From the NCBI GenBank assembly GCA_902786925.1, contig CADAEK010000021.1:1-47165 (forward strand): 47,165 nucleotides of DNA. Direction: 5' to 3'. The position numbers and the translations under genes were made by a program. The stretch is from an uncultured Bacteroidales bacterium. GTDB taxonomy: Bacteria > Bacteroidota > Bacteroidia > Bacteroidales > Bacteroidaceae. Shown in pieces: positions 8,210 to 16,889 of this stretch. Each line of letters opens with the position of its first letter. Position 1 is the first letter of the stretch. The notes beneath the pieces are model-generated. The model was not told the DNA's origin. It searched no databases and saw only the letters and a program-made list of their open reading frames with translations.

Positions 8210-9436
8210 TTACTTAGAAAGTCCGATTTTAGAACCGAAGTTGCAGAACCAGAACACGTAGATGTAGTACACGAACATCATCATGATGGCTACGCCAACA
8301 CCGAGTGATGGGTTGTCAACTACAGTACCCATGAGGAGTGGGAGAGTGGCACCACCGAGCACGCCCATGTTGATGATACCTGATGCGCTCTTGGTGTGAG
8401 GACCGAGCTCCTGCAAGCCGAGGTTGAAGATGAGAGGCCACATCACAGAGTGGAAGAGGCCTGCTGCCAACATGGCGTATACGGCGTACATGCCTGGAAG
8501 AACGAAAGATACTCCAACGCAGATGGCGCCGAGGATGAGGCAAACAGACAACAGGGTGCGTGCCTTGAACTTGGCGAGGATGGCTGAGCCAACGAAACGG
8601 CCTACCATCATGCCGCCCCAGTAGAATGGGAGGTAGTCTGTAGCTGAGCCTGGGAGGCTGCTGTCTGCTTTCCAGTAGGCTGGAAGCATAGATGGAATAC
8701 CAATTTCAAGACCCATGTACATGGCGATTGCGAGTGCGCCGAGCCATACGTGTGGATACTTGAACACGCTGCTCTTGTATTGCTTCAGGTCGGCAGAAGC
8801 GTCGCCTTCTTCAGCAGCCTTGTCCTTGTCGGGATCTGGCAACTTGATGAAGAACAGAATGGCTGCGATGACCAGTGTGAAGAGGCCAAGGCCAAGGAAT
8901 GGGCCAGGCACGTTCTCTGGGAGCTTTGGTTTGCCTGCGATGATGACGTAGGTGATGAACATAGGAGCAACGGTGGTTGCTACAGAGTTCAGCGCCTGAG
9001 AAAGTGTCATACGGAATGCGCCGCTTTCAGGAGCACCGAGCACCATCACGTATGGGTTGGCTACCAGCTGCAACATCACAACGCCGAGTGCGACTAGGCT
9101 CATGCAGCAAAGGAAAATAGTGTACACATTGGCTGTGCCGAGGGCTGCAGTCACACCGAGATAGTTAGCAATGAAACCGCAGGCAACTACTGTCAGACCC
9201 AGCACGAGGGTTGACTTGTAGCCGATTTTGTTCATCATCATGGCGAATGGAATCGAGAAGAAGTATGCGCCATAGAAGAAGGTGTTGACCAATTGGCCTT
9301 GTGTGTCGGTAAGCTGGAATGCTTCCTTACAGAACTCAATCATGGAGTTGTTCATTGTGGTGACGAATCCGATGAGGAAGCACACAATGAACACAATGAT
9401 CAAGGGAAAGAGATAATTAGGTTTGTTTTGTGACAT
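8210..9436 (-). CDS. FucP/GluP-type MFS sugar (glucose/galactose) permease
   Basis: A 408-residue protein with about 12 hydrophobic helices in the major-facilitator pattern. The first helix region (VCFLIGFVTTMNNSMIEFCK), the QGQLVNTFFYGAYFFSIPFA segment and the NPYVMVLGAPESGAFRMTL loop match the fucose/glucose-galactose proton-symporter family. It sits in the inner membrane. Its position between galM and galK makes galactose (or galactose plus glucose) the natural substrate; this is inference from the operon. A hairpin precedes the gene in the galM-permease gap. Confidence 0.9.
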   Translation of the reverse strand: MSQNKPNYLFPLIIVFIVCFLIGFVTTMNNSMIEFCKEAFQLTDTQGQLVNTFFYGAYFFSIPFAMMMNKIGYKSTLVLGLTVVACGFIANYLGVTAALGTANVYTIFLCCMSLVALGVVMLQLVANPYVMVLGAPESGAFRMTLSQALNSVATTVAPMFITYVIIAGKPKLPENVPGPFLGLGLFTLVIAAILFFIKLPDPDKDKAAEEGDASADLKQYKSSVFKYPHVWLGALAIAMYMGLEIGIPSMLPAYWKADSSLPGSATDYLPFYWGGMMVGRFVGSAILAKFKARTLLSVCLILGAICVGVSFVLPGMYAVYAMLAAGLFHSVMWPLIFNLGLQELGPHTKSASGIINMGVLGGATLPLLMGTVVDNPSLGVGVAIMMMFVYYIYVFWFCNFGSKIGLSK

Positions 9437-9485
9437 AGTGGTTGTTAATTATAATAATGTGTTAGTTAATTGCCTAAAGCAACAA

Positions 9486-9519
9486 TCCCTCGTCCGCGTG
9501 AGGACACGTGGGCGAGGGA
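9486..9519 (-). promoter_or_regulatory. Intercistronic hairpin between galM and the permease gene
   Basis: TCCCTCG (9486-9492) pairs with CGAGGGA (9513-9519), and the inner bases continue the stem (CGTG against CACG). It begins 8 bp past the galM stop. On the transcribed strand it is followed by TTGTTGCTTTAGG, a poor U-tract, so it may be a leaky terminator or an RNA-stability or processing element rather than a full stop. Confidence 0.55.
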
Positions 9520-9526
9520 ATTAGTT

Positions 9527-10609
9527 TTATTTTACCCCAAACTTGTAAATTGTCTTCTGGGTGTACTTCTCACCGGGCTTAAGCACCGTAGATGGGAAGT
9601 AAGGACGGTTGGGTGAGTCTGGGAAGTGCTGGCACTCGAAGCAGATGCTGGAACGACGTGGGAATGTGGCGCCCAGCTGACCTGGATAGCCTGTGGCCCA
9701 GTTGTCTGAATATACCTGTACTCCTGGCTCTGTGGTGTAGGTCTCGAGTGTGCGGCCAGATGTTGGATCTGTGAGGCGCACAGCGAAGGAGAGTTCACCC
9801 ACTTCCTTCTTGTTGAGCACGAAGCAGTGGTCATAGCCTGCACCGTTCTTGATTTGCTCATCGTCTGCATCGATGTCCTTGCCCACAGCCTTAGGGGTGC
9901 GGAAGTCGAATGGTGTGCCTTCTACCTTGAGGATTTCACCTGTTGGAATGCTGGTGTCATCGATTGGGATGAAGAAGTCTGCATTCATCTCCATGATTTG
10001 GTCTGTGATGGCAGGGGTTGGGTTTGCAATGCCCTGCAATGAGAAGAATGCGTGGTGAGTCAAGTTGATGATAGTCTTCTTGTTGGTGGTAGCCAAGTAT
10101 TCGATAATCAGCTCATTGTCGTCTGTCCAAGTGAACTCGACGGAAATCTTGACTTCGCCAGAGAAACCTTCGTGGCCATAGGGCAGCACTACATTCAAGG
10201 TGAGGTTCTGCTCGCCTGTCTGATAGGCGTCCCACACCTGTGCGTGCAGCCCAGTAGGACCGCCATGCAGGGCGTTAGGACCATTGTTGATGGCCAGCTG
10301 GTATTCTTTGCCGTTCAGTTGGAACTTGCCTTTGGCAATGCGGTTGCCAAAGCGACCAATCAGTGTGGAAAGATATGGCTCTGGAGAATTGATGACATCG
10401 TCGATGTTGTCGTGGCCCTGAATGACATTGGCAACTTTGCCGTTCTTGTCAGGCACCATGATGGCAACAATGGCACCACCGTAGTTTGTAATGGAAACTT
10501 CGTAGCCGTCCTTGTTGACGAGCGTGTAAAGGTCTGTCTTCTTGCCTTTCACTTCTTTCTGGAAGTCTTCGGCTTTCAGACCGCTCAATTTAGGCTGGAT
10601 ATTGCTCAT
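9527..10609 (-). CDS. galM: Aldose 1-epimerase (mutarotase)
   Basis: The 360-residue protein has the galactose mutarotase pattern: NYGGAIVAIMVPDKNGK near residue 38, LIGRFGNRIAKGKF with the substrate-binding NR pair, PNALHGGPTGLHAQVWDA with the catalytic-site His, NLTHHAFFSLQG with the second His, and ETYTTEPGVQVYSDN with the catalytic Glu region. It interconverts alpha and beta anomers of galactose so that galactokinase receives the alpha form. There is no signal peptide, so it is cytoplasmic. It is the first gene of the galactose operon. Confidence 0.95.
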   Translation of the reverse strand: MSNIQPKLSGLKAEDFQKEVKGKKTDLYTLVNKDGYEVSITNYGGAIVAIMVPDKNGKVANVIQGHDNIDDVINSPEPYLSTLIGRFGNRIAKGKFQLNGKEYQLAINNGPNALHGGPTGLHAQVWDAYQTGEQNLTLNVVLPYGHEGFSGEVKISVEFTWTDDNELIIEYLATTNKKTIINLTHHAFFSLQGIANPTPAITDQIMEMNADFFIPIDDTSIPTGEILKVEGTPFDFRTPKAVGKDIDADDEQIKNGAGYDHCFVLNKKEVGELSFAVRLTDPTSGRTLETYTTEPGVQVYSDNWATGYPGQLGATFPRRSSICFECQHFPDSPNRPYFPSTVLKPGEKYTQKTIYKFGVK

Positions 10610-10728
10610 AGAGTTATGTTTTAGGTGATAATAAATTAGTCATAGGTACTTTGCTGTCTGCCTGTACATGGTGGTTTGTGCCATGTGTGGGGGCTGACTG
10701 AGATGTCCTCCTTGCGGATTTCTCTTTG

Positions 10729-10736
10729 CAAATTAA
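10729..10736 (-). promoter_or_regulatory. Probable -7 box of the galactose operon
   Basis: The minus strand reads TTAATTTG followed by C, one mismatch from TAnnTTTG, about 120 bp upstream of galM. In the implied leader an inverted repeat ACATGG (10666-10671) / CCATGT (10681-10686) could form a hairpin or serve as an operator. Confidence 0.4.
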
Positions 10737-10785
10737 ACGAAAAAAAATCAACTGAACGAACATTCAGCGAATTATTTTTCAGTTT

Positions 10786-12084
10786 TTAGATTTTTTGACG
10801 GTATCGGGGGATGGAAAGCAGGTCGGCTACCACAAAACTGCTTCCTCCGATGTAGATGAAGTCGCTCTTGTCGGCATCTGCAAGTGCCGCGTCGGTGGCT
10901 GCTTCCACGGTGTCGTATGCGTTTCCTTTCAGCCCGAACTGGGCTGCCTGACGCTGAATCTCGGTGCAGGGCAGGGCGCGCTGCACGCTGGCTTGGCAGA
11001 AGTAGTAGGTAGCGTGCTTTGGCATCATTTGTAGCACACCGCTGATGTCTTTGTCGTTCACCATGCCAAAGACGATGCGCAAGGGGCTCATCACTTGGTT
11101 GAGCTGCTGCACAATCCACTGGAAACCGCCTACGTTGTGTCCTGTGTCGCATACCATTTTGGGGGCTTGGCTGAGTGTCTGCCAGCGTCCCATCAGACCT
11201 GTCATCTCACATACGTTGGCAAATCCTCTTTTGACATCTTCTGAACTGATTTGGAATCCGCGTTCTCTCAGGCGGCTTACGGCGCAGAGGATGGTGTCAG
11301 CGTTCTTGCGCTGACAAAGTCCCCCTAATTCTCCTGTCAAGTGCCCGTCGTGGCGTGTCTCATAAGCGATGTGCCCATCTGCCAGGAATTGGTGCGAAGT
11401 CACTTCTTGCTCCTCTTCTGCCCAATAGATGGGGGCATGCATCTCGTTGGCTTTCTGCGCAAATACTGGGCGTGTCTCCTCTACGGCCTCACCTATCACC
11501 ACGGGCACTCCTTCCTTGATGATGCCTGCCTTTTCGGAAGCTATTTTTGCCAGAGTGTTGCCTAAGAAGGCTATATGGTCAAAGCTGATGTTGGTGATGA
11601 CGCAGGTCTCTGGCGTGATGATGTTGGTGCAGTCCAGTCTTCCGCCCAGTCCTACTTCCACGACGGCTACATCTACCTGCTGGTCGGCAAAATACTTGAA
11701 GGCCATGGCTGTGGTCAGTTCGAAGAAGGAGGGGTGTAGGGGCTCGAAGAAGGAACGGTGCTCTTCCACAAAGTCAATCACATACTGCTCGCTGACGGTT
11801 TGCCCATTCACACGAATGCGCTCTCGGAAATCAACGAGGTGGGGTGAGGTGAAGAGTCCCACTTTCAGTCCTGATGCTTGCAGGATGGCAGCCAGCGTGT
11901 GGGAACAGGAACCTTTGCCATTGGTACCAGCTACATGTACCGTCTTGAAGTGCTGGTGAGGGTGCCCGAAATGCTCGTCTAACTTCAGGGTGTTATAGAG
12001 CCCTTCTTTATAAGCGTCACCCCCCACGTTTTGAAAGAGGGGGGCAGACGTGAATAGATATTCTGTTGTTTCTTTGTAAGTCAT
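10786..12084 (-). CDS. folC: Bifunctional folylpolyglutamate synthase / dihydrofolate synthase
   Basis: The 432-residue Mur-ligase-type protein has the P-loop HVAGTNGKGSCSHTLAAIL (GTNGKGS at 53-59), the FTSPHLVDFRERI segment and the EVGLGGRLDCTNII motif that define the FolC family. It adds glutamate to dihydropteroate and/or to reduced folates in the cytoplasm. The start lies 25 bp after the stop of the C10 peptidase on the same strand, so it may be co-transcribed with it, although the functions are unrelated. About 180 bp separate its stop from galM. Confidence 0.93.
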   Translation of the reverse strand: MTYKETTEYLFTSAPLFQNVGGDAYKEGLYNTLKLDEHFGHPHQHFKTVHVAGTNGKGSCSHTLAAILQASGLKVGLFTSPHLVDFRERIRVNGQTVSEQYVIDFVEEHRSFFEPLHPSFFELTTAMAFKYFADQQVDVAVVEVGLGGRLDCTNIITPETCVITNISFDHIAFLGNTLAKIASEKAGIIKEGVPVVIGEAVEETRPVFAQKANEMHAPIYWAEEEQEVTSHQFLADGHIAYETRHDGHLTGELGGLCQRKNADTILCAVSRLRERGFQISSEDVKRGFANVCEMTGLMGRWQTLSQAPKMVCDTGHNVGGFQWIVQQLNQVMSPLRIVFGMVNDKDISGVLQMMPKHATYYFCQASVQRALPCTEIQRQAAQFGLKGNAYDTVEAATDAALADADKSDFIYIGGSSFVVADLLSIPRYRQKI

Positions 12085-12109
12085 TTGTTTATAGTTTACC
12101 TATTGTATA

Positions 12110-14371
12110 TCAGTTGGAAACGAATGATTCATTAATGTTCTGCTTAATCAGTACTTTCTTGCTGTTTCCATCGTTTCTGCGAAGAATGTTGATGCCCTTT
12201 CGAGGTGCTGTGAGACGTGTGCCGTCTAGATGGTAGTAGGTGTTTGGGACTGCGCTTTCAGCCTCAATATTGTCTATGTCTGTGGGGATGTCCCATTCGC
12301 TCAATGGCAGGGTGTTCCACACTTGTGTGCGCTTGTATGTGGAGAGCGAGCCGCGTGGTACATAGACGGTGAATGGGTAATCTCCGTTTTCGGACTTCAA
12401 TCCATCCCATGTCCATTCATAGCATGTGGCTGGAGTTTTTGAGTAAAGATATACTTTCTCGAGATAGGGGTTGTACATGAAGTAGTTGCCAATTGTTGTA
12501 ACTGTGCTGGGAATGTGAAGCTCCTTGAAAAAGCAGGGCCACATGCTGCTATACAAGAGACCCTCGACGCTATGTGGGATGGTGTAGGATTCGCTTTCTG
12601 TGGGTATAACATGAACAAGAGCCTGTGTATCTGTGTTGATTAAGGCATCTCCTTTCATCGTAAAGTGTGTATTGCCTGGCGCAATGTTGATTTGTTCAAG
12701 TTCGAATGTGTTTGCAAAAGCACCTCCAGCAATGAATTCGAGGTTTGCAGGGAGTGTGATGCTTGTGATGTAGCTCCCTGCAAATGCTAGCTCTGGCAGC
12801 ATTGTGACCTGGGCTCCCAAAGTGACGCTAGTAAGGGGTAGGTAGTTGAAGCATGACTGGTCGGTGGTGATGTTGCGCCCCATGTAGAGCGTAGCGATAC
12901 CGCAGTCATAAAAGATGTCACGGCCTACGAGGAGCGGTGTGTCAGAATCCTCTATCACGACTTTCTCCAAGTTTGTGCAACTTGCAAATGCACCGTTGCT
13001 GATAGCTGTGATGCCGGCTGGAATGGTGAGCTCCCGAAGGTTCTGGTCTTGGAGGAAAGCATGTGCGCCCACTTCTGTTATGGGGTACGTGATGCCATCG
13101 ATGGTGGCAGATGTTGGTACGGTAAATTGACTGCTGGTGTTCATCTTCACGATAGCCAACCTGTTGTTGTCTATCAGCTCATATTGGTTTCCGCTTGAAT
13201 CTGTCAGTGTCTGGCTAGGAGGCTGCAGTCCGTAAATCATGAATTGGAAGAAGCTTAGTTCATACCATTCTGTGTCAAGCGCGGACAGTGAATAGTATCC
13301 GTCTTTCTCGCCAGTCCATCCTAAATTGAAATGAAAGAGACTGCCTGATGTGCAGCCATCGCAGATGAAGACATGACCCCCGTTATCGTTTGCGTCTGCG
13401 CCTCTGAATACGATGGGGCGCCCGGCCTCCAGCTCTTGGTGCATGATTCGCTCAAATTCCTTCCTGCCACAGCTGTTGAGGTTGAGGTCTTTGGCGCGTG
13501 GAGAGTATCTGAAGTATTCGATGAACTGCGATGCGCTGATGCTTGCATAGCTAACGTTTGAACTGTAGTTCATGTCGCACGCCACTCCACAATGGAACAT
13601 GAGTGTGGCCACAGCGTTGTCGGGGTCGGAGGGATTGTTCTTGTATACATTCTTCATCTTGTCCCATTGGTAGGTGGTGCTGCCAAAGTCGGCGGACAGG
13701 GTCTTTCCCCTCCATTCGTATGAATGGCTTCCTTGACCTTGTTGGGGCCATTTGTGGTAGTACATGAGTTGTGCCGCCGCTGTGGCTACACAACCTGTTA
13801 TGCTTCGTTTGTTGGTGCTGGGGTCTATGGGACACAGGGTGTTGTAGGGTGTTCCTTGGTCCCACTTTGATTTCATGAGGGCTTGTACCTGCCTGTATGC
13901 CTTGCGTGGGCCTGTGGCTTCGCTGTTTTCAGATGCCTCGATAGCTTCTGCCTCTTGGCGTGCTTGGCGTGCCTCGGCATAGCGTTCGGGCTGACTCAAG
14001 GCTGTCTCTATCTCTTTTGCGTAGCTTTCCATGATGTGGCGCTCGCAGCAGGATGTGCTGTTCCAGTCGAAAGTGCCGCTCTCGCTGTATGCCAGAATGG
14101 GACGAGCCACGTCGTCTGCTGCTGTGACAACATAGCCACCTTCTTCTCCGTCGTTGTTGAATACATAGAACAGGGCCTGTTTGTTGTCAGTGCTCTGCAT
14201 GGTCTTGGCCAGCCTCATCATCCGAGTGCTGGTAGTCTTGCCGCTACGTGCTTTGATGGAATGTCCATTTAAGAATTGTGTTGCAATGGCCCGTGCTGTC
14301 TCTACATCCACAGGGTCAGCCCAGCAGATGTTTGCTATTAGCATTGCGGAAGTTAGAATCCATTTCTTCAT
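12110..14371 (-). CDS. C10-family (streptopain-like) cysteine peptidase with BspA-like leucine-rich repeats
   Basis: The 753-residue secreted protein has a signal peptide (MKKWILTSAMLIANICWA), a Spi-type inhibitory prodomain (about 20-160, with GGYVVTAADDVARPILAYS) and a peptidase C10 domain. The nucleophile is C194 in ITGCVATAAAQ, the catalytic His is H333 in NDNGGHVFICDG, and the conserved Trp is in FNLGWTGEKDGYY. From about 410 onward come LRR_5/BspA-type repeats (LRELTIPAGITAISNGAF, ITLPANLEFIAGGAFANTF), and the end contains a threonine/glycine-containing tail. Such proteases degrade host or dietary proteins; the repeats usually mediate adhesion. Transcription starts from the promoter inside the 93-bp repeat just upstream. 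Confidence 0.92.
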   Translation of the reverse strand: MKKWILTSAMLIANICWADPVDVETARAIATQFLNGHSIKARSGKTTSTRMMRLAKTMQSTDNKQALFYVFNNDGEEGGYVVTAADDVARPILAYSESGTFDWNSTSCCERHIMESYAKEIETALSQPERYAEARQARQEAEAIEASENSEATGPRKAYRQVQALMKSKWDQGTPYNTLCPIDPSTNKRSITGCVATAAAQLMYYHKWPQQGQGSHSYEWRGKTLSADFGSTTYQWDKMKNVYKNNPSDPDNAVATLMFHCGVACDMNYSSNVSYASISASQFIEYFRYSPRAKDLNLNSCGRKEFERIMHQELEAGRPIVFRGADANDNGGHVFICDGCTSGSLFHFNLGWTGEKDGYYSLSALDTEWYELSFFQFMIYGLQPPSQTLTDSSGNQYELIDNNRLAIVKMNTSSQFTVPTSATIDGITYPITEVGAHAFLQDQNLRELTIPAGITAISNGAFASCTNLEKVVIEDSDTPLLVGRDIFYDCGIATLYMGRNITTDQSCFNYLPLTSVTLGAQVTMLPELAFAGSYITSITLPANLEFIAGGAFANTFELEQINIAPGNTHFTMKGDALINTDTQALVHVIPTESESYTIPHSVEGLLYSSMWPCFFKELHIPSTVTTIGNYFMYNPYLEKVYLYSKTPATCYEWTWDGLKSENGDYPFTVYVPRGSLSTYKRTQVWNTLPLSEWDIPTDIDNIEAESAVPNTYYHLDGTRLTAPRKGINILRRNDGNSKKVLIKQNINESFVSN

Positions 14372-14420
14372 ACAATATTAAATTGAATGTGTTAACTTGT
14401 TTTGCTACAAAGGTAGTCAT
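14328..14420 (-). repeat. Copy 1 of 93-bp direct repeat (promoter plus signal-peptide region of the C10 peptidase)
   Basis: Identical to 15502-15594 except for three substitutions. It spans the first 15 codons of the peptidase, its 5' untranslated region and a -7 box (TACCTTTG on the minus strand, 14408-14415). The two copies are in the same orientation and flank the phosphotransferase gene. Confidence 0.9.
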
Positions 14421-14590
14421 AATAGATGAAATCTCGCACGTCAGCTCTCCTTTTTTCTGTTTTTTTTCTCCGAAAAGCGGTATAACTAATATAATATGTG
14501 TCATTTTCTTTGTGCGCGTTGTGGAGAATCTCCTGACTCTGTGGTCGACAAAATCGGAATGACAACCCCAAAAAGTCAGCCCTCTTTGTT

Positions 14591-15439
14591 CTAAAATAGC
14601 TTCATGATATTCTGCAGGGCTGCATCGGGCATGGGTGCGCTGAAAACCATGTCGAATATGTAGGGGACTTTGGCTGCGTAGTAGGGTAGGAGGCGCTTGG
14701 TGGCCTTGTCGATGGTCTGCGGGTCGGATGTGCCGAGATAGGCAGGGAAGAAGATGTCCCAGTGTGTTATCATCTGTTCGTGTGTAATGTGGAAGATGTG
14801 GTAGACCCGATCCGCAGGCATATTGTGGCACATGGTCCACAGCAGCGCCAGGTCCCACTCCGGGGCGCCGTAAGCAAATTCGCCTACGTCAATCCAGAGG
14901 TCGCGCTCGCCGTCGGTGATGATGTTGCCGATGTGCAGGTCGCCGTGAACGCAGCGTGGCGTGTCGGGCACGGTCTTTAGGAACTCTAGGGCACGCTCTT
15001 TGTAATCCTCGGGCACTTGATTCTTCTCACGATAGAATCGCTCCATTCTCTGTTTGTATGAGTCGAGAAGCGTGGTGTCGGCCTGCTTGGCGTGCAGTTC
15101 CCGGGCCATGTGTGCAAATTTTAGCGAGATTTCCTCCAGTCGCTCTGGCTCTTGCGAGATGATGCGTGTATACGAGCGCTTGTTCTTTATCAGTTCATAC
15201 TCGGCTCCGTTGCGCTGGCCATCGGTAACCAGTCGGTAGGGCTCTGGCGACGGGATGCCCAACTGAAACACCGTGCGGGCGGTCAAGAACTCGGCCTTGG
15301 CTCTGTCGGCCTCGAAATTGGATTGATAAAGTTTGGCCAACGAGAGACCGTCCTTTCTCGTATAGGTAAGAGCCGTGCCACCCTCGCCAGTCTGGATGTA
15401 GTCGTCAAGATTGATTGTCTGTACTGCTTCGCTCATCAT
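14591..15439 (-). CDS. Aminoglycoside-phosphotransferase-fold (APH/choline kinase-like) kinase
   Basis: The 282-residue protein has the APH fold: a glycine-rich start (TGEGGTALTYTRKDG), the LAKLY lysine region, the Brenner-type catalytic motif CVHGDLHIGNII near residue 180, and WIDVGEFAYGAPEWDLA, where the metal-binding Asp follows the expected spacing. Similar proteins of unknown substrate occur as paralogous families in Fibrobacter and Bacteroidetes. No antibiotic resistance should be assumed. Its start (ATG ATG, 15434-15439) lies 1 nt after the stop of a 34-codon leader frame made from the duplicated peptidase signal peptide, so translation may be coupled. It is bounded on both sides by the 93-bp repeats. 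Confidence 0.8.
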   Translation of the reverse strand: MMSEAVQTINLDDYIQTGEGGTALTYTRKDGLSLAKLYQSNFEADRAKAEFLTARTVFQLGIPSPEPYRLVTDGQRNGAEYELIKNKRSYTRIISQEPERLEEISLKFAHMARELHAKQADTTLLDSYKQRMERFYREKNQVPEDYKERALEFLKTVPDTPRCVHGDLHIGNIITDGERDLWIDVGEFAYGAPEWDLALLWTMCHNMPADRVYHIFHITHEQMITHWDIFFPAYLGTSDPQTIDKATKRLLPYYAAKVPYIFDMVFSAPMPDAALQNIMKLF

Positions 15440-15440
15440 A

Positions 15441-15545
15441 TTATGTTTTAGGTTTTCTATCTGTTGTACTTATTCTTCTGTTGTATCTTCTATGGTTGTT
15501 AATGTTTGCTATCAGCATTGCGGCAGTTAGAATCCATTTCTTCAT
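15441..15545 (-). CDS. 34-residue leader peptide derived from the C10 peptidase signal peptide
   Basis: From the ATG at 15543-15545 the frame reads MKKWILTAAMLIANI, matching the peptidase signal peptide at 14 of 15 positions, then diverges into a basic tail (NNHRRYNRRISTTDRKPKT) and stops at TAA 15441-15443, one base before the phosphotransferase ATG. It has its own -7 box. It may be translated and coupled to the kinase, or be a dead remnant that only donates a promoter. Confidence 0.45.
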   Translation of the reverse strand: MKKWILTAAMLIANINNHRRYNRRISTTDRKPKT

Positions 15546-15594
15546 ACAGTATTAAATTGAATGTGTTAACTTGTTTTGCTACAAAGGTAGTCAT
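15502..15594 (-). repeat. Copy 2 of the 93-bp promoter/signal-peptide repeat
   Basis: Same content and orientation as 14328-14420 with three mismatches, including the -7 box TACCTTTG (15582-15589, minus strand). Similarity stops abruptly at both ends: beyond the -7 box and after codon 15 the two copies are unrelated. This copy probably drives the phosphotransferase. Confidence 0.9.
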
Positions 15595-15691
15595 TATTTG
15601 TTATATTCACTGCATGTGGCAACTTTTTTCTGCTTTATCTATGGGAAATGGTATAAGGCAATCGAAGAATGAGCGGGCTGTTGATGGCATG

Positions 15692-15732
15692 AAAAAGCAC
15701 ACCCTGCGCTTGTTATTTCGCGCAGGGTGTGC
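15692..15732 (-). terminator. Strong intrinsic terminator of cysK
   Basis: A perfect 13-bp inverted repeat, GCACACCCTGCGC with GCGCAGGGTGTGC (15697-15709 / 15720-15732), encloses a 10-nt loop. On the minus strand it is followed by TTTTTC. It lies about 55 bp beyond the cysK stop. Confidence 0.85.
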
Positions 15733-15788
15733 ATATATAATTGCGCAGGGTGTGTGATTATTACTGCGCAGGGTGCGTGCGTAGGGGT
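15720..15788. repeat. Three GCGCAGGGTG repeats with a 23-bp period
   Basis: GCGCAGGGTG begins at 15720, 15743 and 15766, exactly 23 bp apart, each followed by a variable AT-rich or GT-rich spacer. The last unit runs up to the cysK stop codon. The first unit is also one arm of the terminator, so the transcript contains three alternative 5' arms that could pair with a single 3' arm. Confidence 0.8.
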
Positions 15789-16735
15789 TAGAGAGGGTAG
15801 TTCTCGAAGTCGTACAGGATGGTAGAGAGATAGCGTTCGCCAGTGTCGGGCAGAAGTGCTACGATTACCTTTCCTTTGTTGGCAGGGTCTTTAGCCAATT
15901 CTGTTGCTGCATATGCAGATGCGCCCGATGAGATGCCTACGAGAAGTCCCTCGTTGGCAGCAATCTTGCGGCTGGTGAGGATGGCTGCATCGTTAGGAAC
16001 CTTGAAGATTTCGTCAACAGCGTTGCGATCGAAGGTTTTTGGAACGAAACCTGCACCGATACCCTGAATCTTGTGCGCACCAGGAGCTTCACCGCTGAGC
16101 ACAGCAGATGACTCAGGCTCTACTGCCACAATCTTCACGTCGGGTTTCAACTCCTTGAGGCGCTTGCCGATACCGCTCACGGTGCCACCTGTACCAACAC
16201 CTGCTACGAAGATGTCAATCTTGCCGTCTGTGTCGCGCCAGATTTCTTCTGCAGTAGTGGCATAGTGGATGGCGGGGTTGGCAGGGTTCTCAAACTGCTG
16301 GAGAATGATGGAGCCTGGAGTGTTGTCGCGCAGTTCCTCAGCTTTGGCAATAGCGCCCTTCATGCCTGCAGAACCAGGAGTGAGCACCACTGTTGCACCG
16401 TATGCTTTCACGAGGTTGCGACGCTCGATAGACATCGTCTCTGGCATGGTGAGAATGAGCTTGTAGCCCTTTACGGCGCTGACGAATGCAAGACCGACAC
16501 CTGTGTTGCCCGAAGTAGGCTCGATGATGGTAGCACCTGGTTTGATGATACCGCGTTTCTCAGCATCTTGAATCATGGCAAGAGCGATACGGTCTTTCAC
16601 GGAGCCTGCTGGGTTGAAGTATTCCAGCTTAGCGATGATGTTGGTTTGCAGATTCTCCTTAGCGGAGTAAGCATTGAGCTGCAAGAGTGGGGTGTTGCCC
16701 ACCAGCTCGGTCAGTTGTTTTGCGATTTTTGCCAT
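15788..16735 (-). CDS. cysK: Cysteine synthase A (O-acetylserine sulfhydrylase)
   Basis: The 315-residue PLP enzyme shows [15 protein letters not shown] with the PLP lysine near 46, [14 protein letters not shown] (the substrate loop), [17 protein letters not shown] (the PLP phosphate cup) and [11 protein letters not shown] near the C-terminus. It makes L-cysteine from O-acetylserine and sulfide. Length is normal for CysK. It has its own promoter and terminator and follows metY on the same strand after 154 bp. Confidence 0.95.
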   Translation of the reverse strand: MAKIAKQLTELVGNTPLLQLNAYSAKENLQTNIIAKLEYFNPAGSVKDRIALAMIQDAEKRGIIKPGATIIEPTSGNTGVGLAFVSAVKGYKLILTMPETMSIERRNLVKAYGATVVLTPGSAGMKGAIAKAEELRDNTPGSIILQQFENPANPAIHYATTAEEIWRDTDGKIDIFVAGVGTGGTVSGIGKRLKELKPDVKIVAVEPESSAVLSGEAPGAHKIQGIGAGFVPKTFDRNAVDEIFKVPNDAAILTSRKIAANEGLLVGISSGASAYAATELAKDPANKGKVIVALLPDTGERYLSTILYDFENYPL

Positions 16736-16791
16736 AGTCGTATGAAGTCTTTTGTTTTTAGATTAATGATTCTAGTTTTTGTTTTCGATTG

Positions 16792-16799
16792 CAAAGTTA
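16792..16799 (-). promoter_or_regulatory. -7 box of cysK
   Basis: TAACTTTG followed by C on the minus strand, about 57 bp upstream of the start codon. The -33 region is AT-rich without a clear TTTG. Confidence 0.5.
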
Positions 16800-16889
16800 A
16801 GGATAATCTAAATAATAAATACGGGAAAAGAGAGAAAAGGGTGACAATATACCCTATTTATGGTAGATTGCCGCCCTTTCTTTATCACC

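Noticed and set aside
14591..15439. Antibiotic (aminoglycoside) resistance gene
   Set aside because: Only the general APH fold is visible; similar proteins of unknown substrate are common in this phylum, so resistance is not supported.
15720..15788. CRISPR array
   Set aside because: 23-bp period with 10-bp core is too short, and one unit is part of a terminator.
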